DNA of 15,560 bases, taken from JBOIBN01 sp050739575. Its GTDB lineage: Bacteria; Pseudomonadota; Gammaproteobacteria; JAKDMP01. The notes below the pieces were generated by a model. It had not been told where the DNA came from. It saw nothing but the letters and a program-made list of their open reading frames with translations, and ran no database searches. The position numbers and the translations under genes are program-made. This document shows positions 15,231 through 15,560 of the stretch, one piece after another (within the stretch, counting starts at the first letter, position 1; the number at the start of each line of letters is the position of its first letter). The stretch spans positions 1-15,560 of the forward strand of contig JBOIBN010000053.1 in the NCBI GenBank assembly GCA_050739575.1. The letters are read 5' to 3'.

Positions 15231-15560
15231 GTGTCAGTGTTTGTCTGGGTCGTGCTCGGCGTGCATGTCGCGATCATCGTGTTCAACGTGGCGGGACTCG
15301 TCGTCATCCCGCTCGGCGCATGGCGCGGCTGGGATTGGGTGCGTGGATTCTGGTGGCGCCTTGCGCACCTCGTGATTCTCGCGGCCGTTGCGGCGCAGGC
15401 GCTCGCGGGACGTGCCTGTTTTCTTACCTTGTGGCAGGCCGATCTCGGGGGCGGAGGGAAACCCACTCCGCTCATTGCGGGCTGGATCGAACGGGTGATT
15501 TATCTGCCGTTGCCGTTGTGGGTGTTCGCCGTGCTCTATGTCGTCGTCTGGCTCTACGTG
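15231..15560 (+). CDS. DUF2784-like small membrane protein (3' end outside window)
   Basis: The frame is open for 110 codons from GTG 15231 to the right edge. Three hydrophobic segments are seen: FVWVVLGVHVAIIVFNVAGL (about 4-23), LAHLVILAAVAAQALAG (about 44-60) and a third near 89-110 (VIYLPLPLWVFAVLYVVVW). The pattern of an N-terminal helix with His, a Cys-containing segment (ACFLTLW), a loop ending in GWIERVIYLPLP and a final helix resembles the DUF2784 family of small inner-membrane proteins of unknown function. GTG 15231 is chosen because a G-run (15220-15225) lies 5 bases upstream; GTG 15237 is an alternative. The family assignment is by pattern memory only. Confidence 0.72.
   Translation, partial: MSVFVWVVLGVHVAIIVFNVAGLVVIPLGAWRGWDWVRGFWWRLAHLVILAAVAAQALAGRACFLTLWQADLGGGGKPTPLIAGWIERVIYLPLPLWVFAVLYVVVWLYV

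Noticed and set aside
1..15560. CRISPR arrays, tRNA or rRNA genes, transposase genes, toxin-antitoxin pairs.
   Set aside because: No regularly spaced direct repeats, cloverleaf structures, insertion-sequence ends or transposase motifs were seen.

Overview
The window (about 60% GC by eye) looks like a proteobacterial chromosome segment, most likely gammaproteobacterial. This rests on the TolC/HlyD/ABC gene types, a perfect sigma-54 promoter with an IHF box, a standard RecQ, and REP-like palindromes of a kind common in Xanthomonadales-type genomes. The lineage is inferred from style only and is not proven.

Layout. Positions 1 to about 13,000 hold one long minus-strand operon for a tripartite ABC export system. 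In transcription order it encodes: (1) a duplicated FtsX/MacB-type permease (12925-10460); (2) an HlyD-type periplasmic adaptor (10419-9151); (3) a TolC-type outer-membrane channel (9154-7619); (4) a MacB/LolD-type ATPase (7622-6885); (5) and (6) two paralogous 816-residue duplicated permeases (6730-4280 and 4240-1790); and (7) a fourth duplicated permease (1750 to beyond the left edge). Adaptor, channel and ATPase are joined by 4-base ATGA overlaps. The last three permeases each have a strong Shine-Dalgarno site and 39-base gaps. A 154-base gap carrying two inverted REP-like palindromes separates the ATPase from this permease trio.

The 331-base divergent region 12926-13256 carries the regulation. 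On the minus strand is a perfect sigma-54 (-24/-12) promoter, TTGGCACGATTCTTGCT. An exact IHF consensus lies about 45-55 bases upstream of the predicted transcript start, and weak dyads lie about 115-175 bases upstream, where an activator would bind. The export operon is therefore predicted to be silent unless an NtrC-family activator is engaged; that activator is not in this window. On the plus strand the region leads into recQ (13257-15053), a complete RecQ helicase with helicase, zinc/RQC and HRDC domains. After a 177-base gap comes the start of a DUF2784-like small membrane protein, cut off by the right edge.

How the parts fit. The ATPase energises FtsX/MacB-type permeases, the HlyD protein bridges to TolC, and a substrate taken from the periplasm or inner membrane is expelled across the outer membrane. 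The unusual point is that one ATPase, one adaptor and one channel are encoded with four different permeases, each already an internally duplicated two-FtsX protein. The substrate is unknown. This sigma-54-controlled, multi-permease exporter is the best candidate in the window for an undescribed system.
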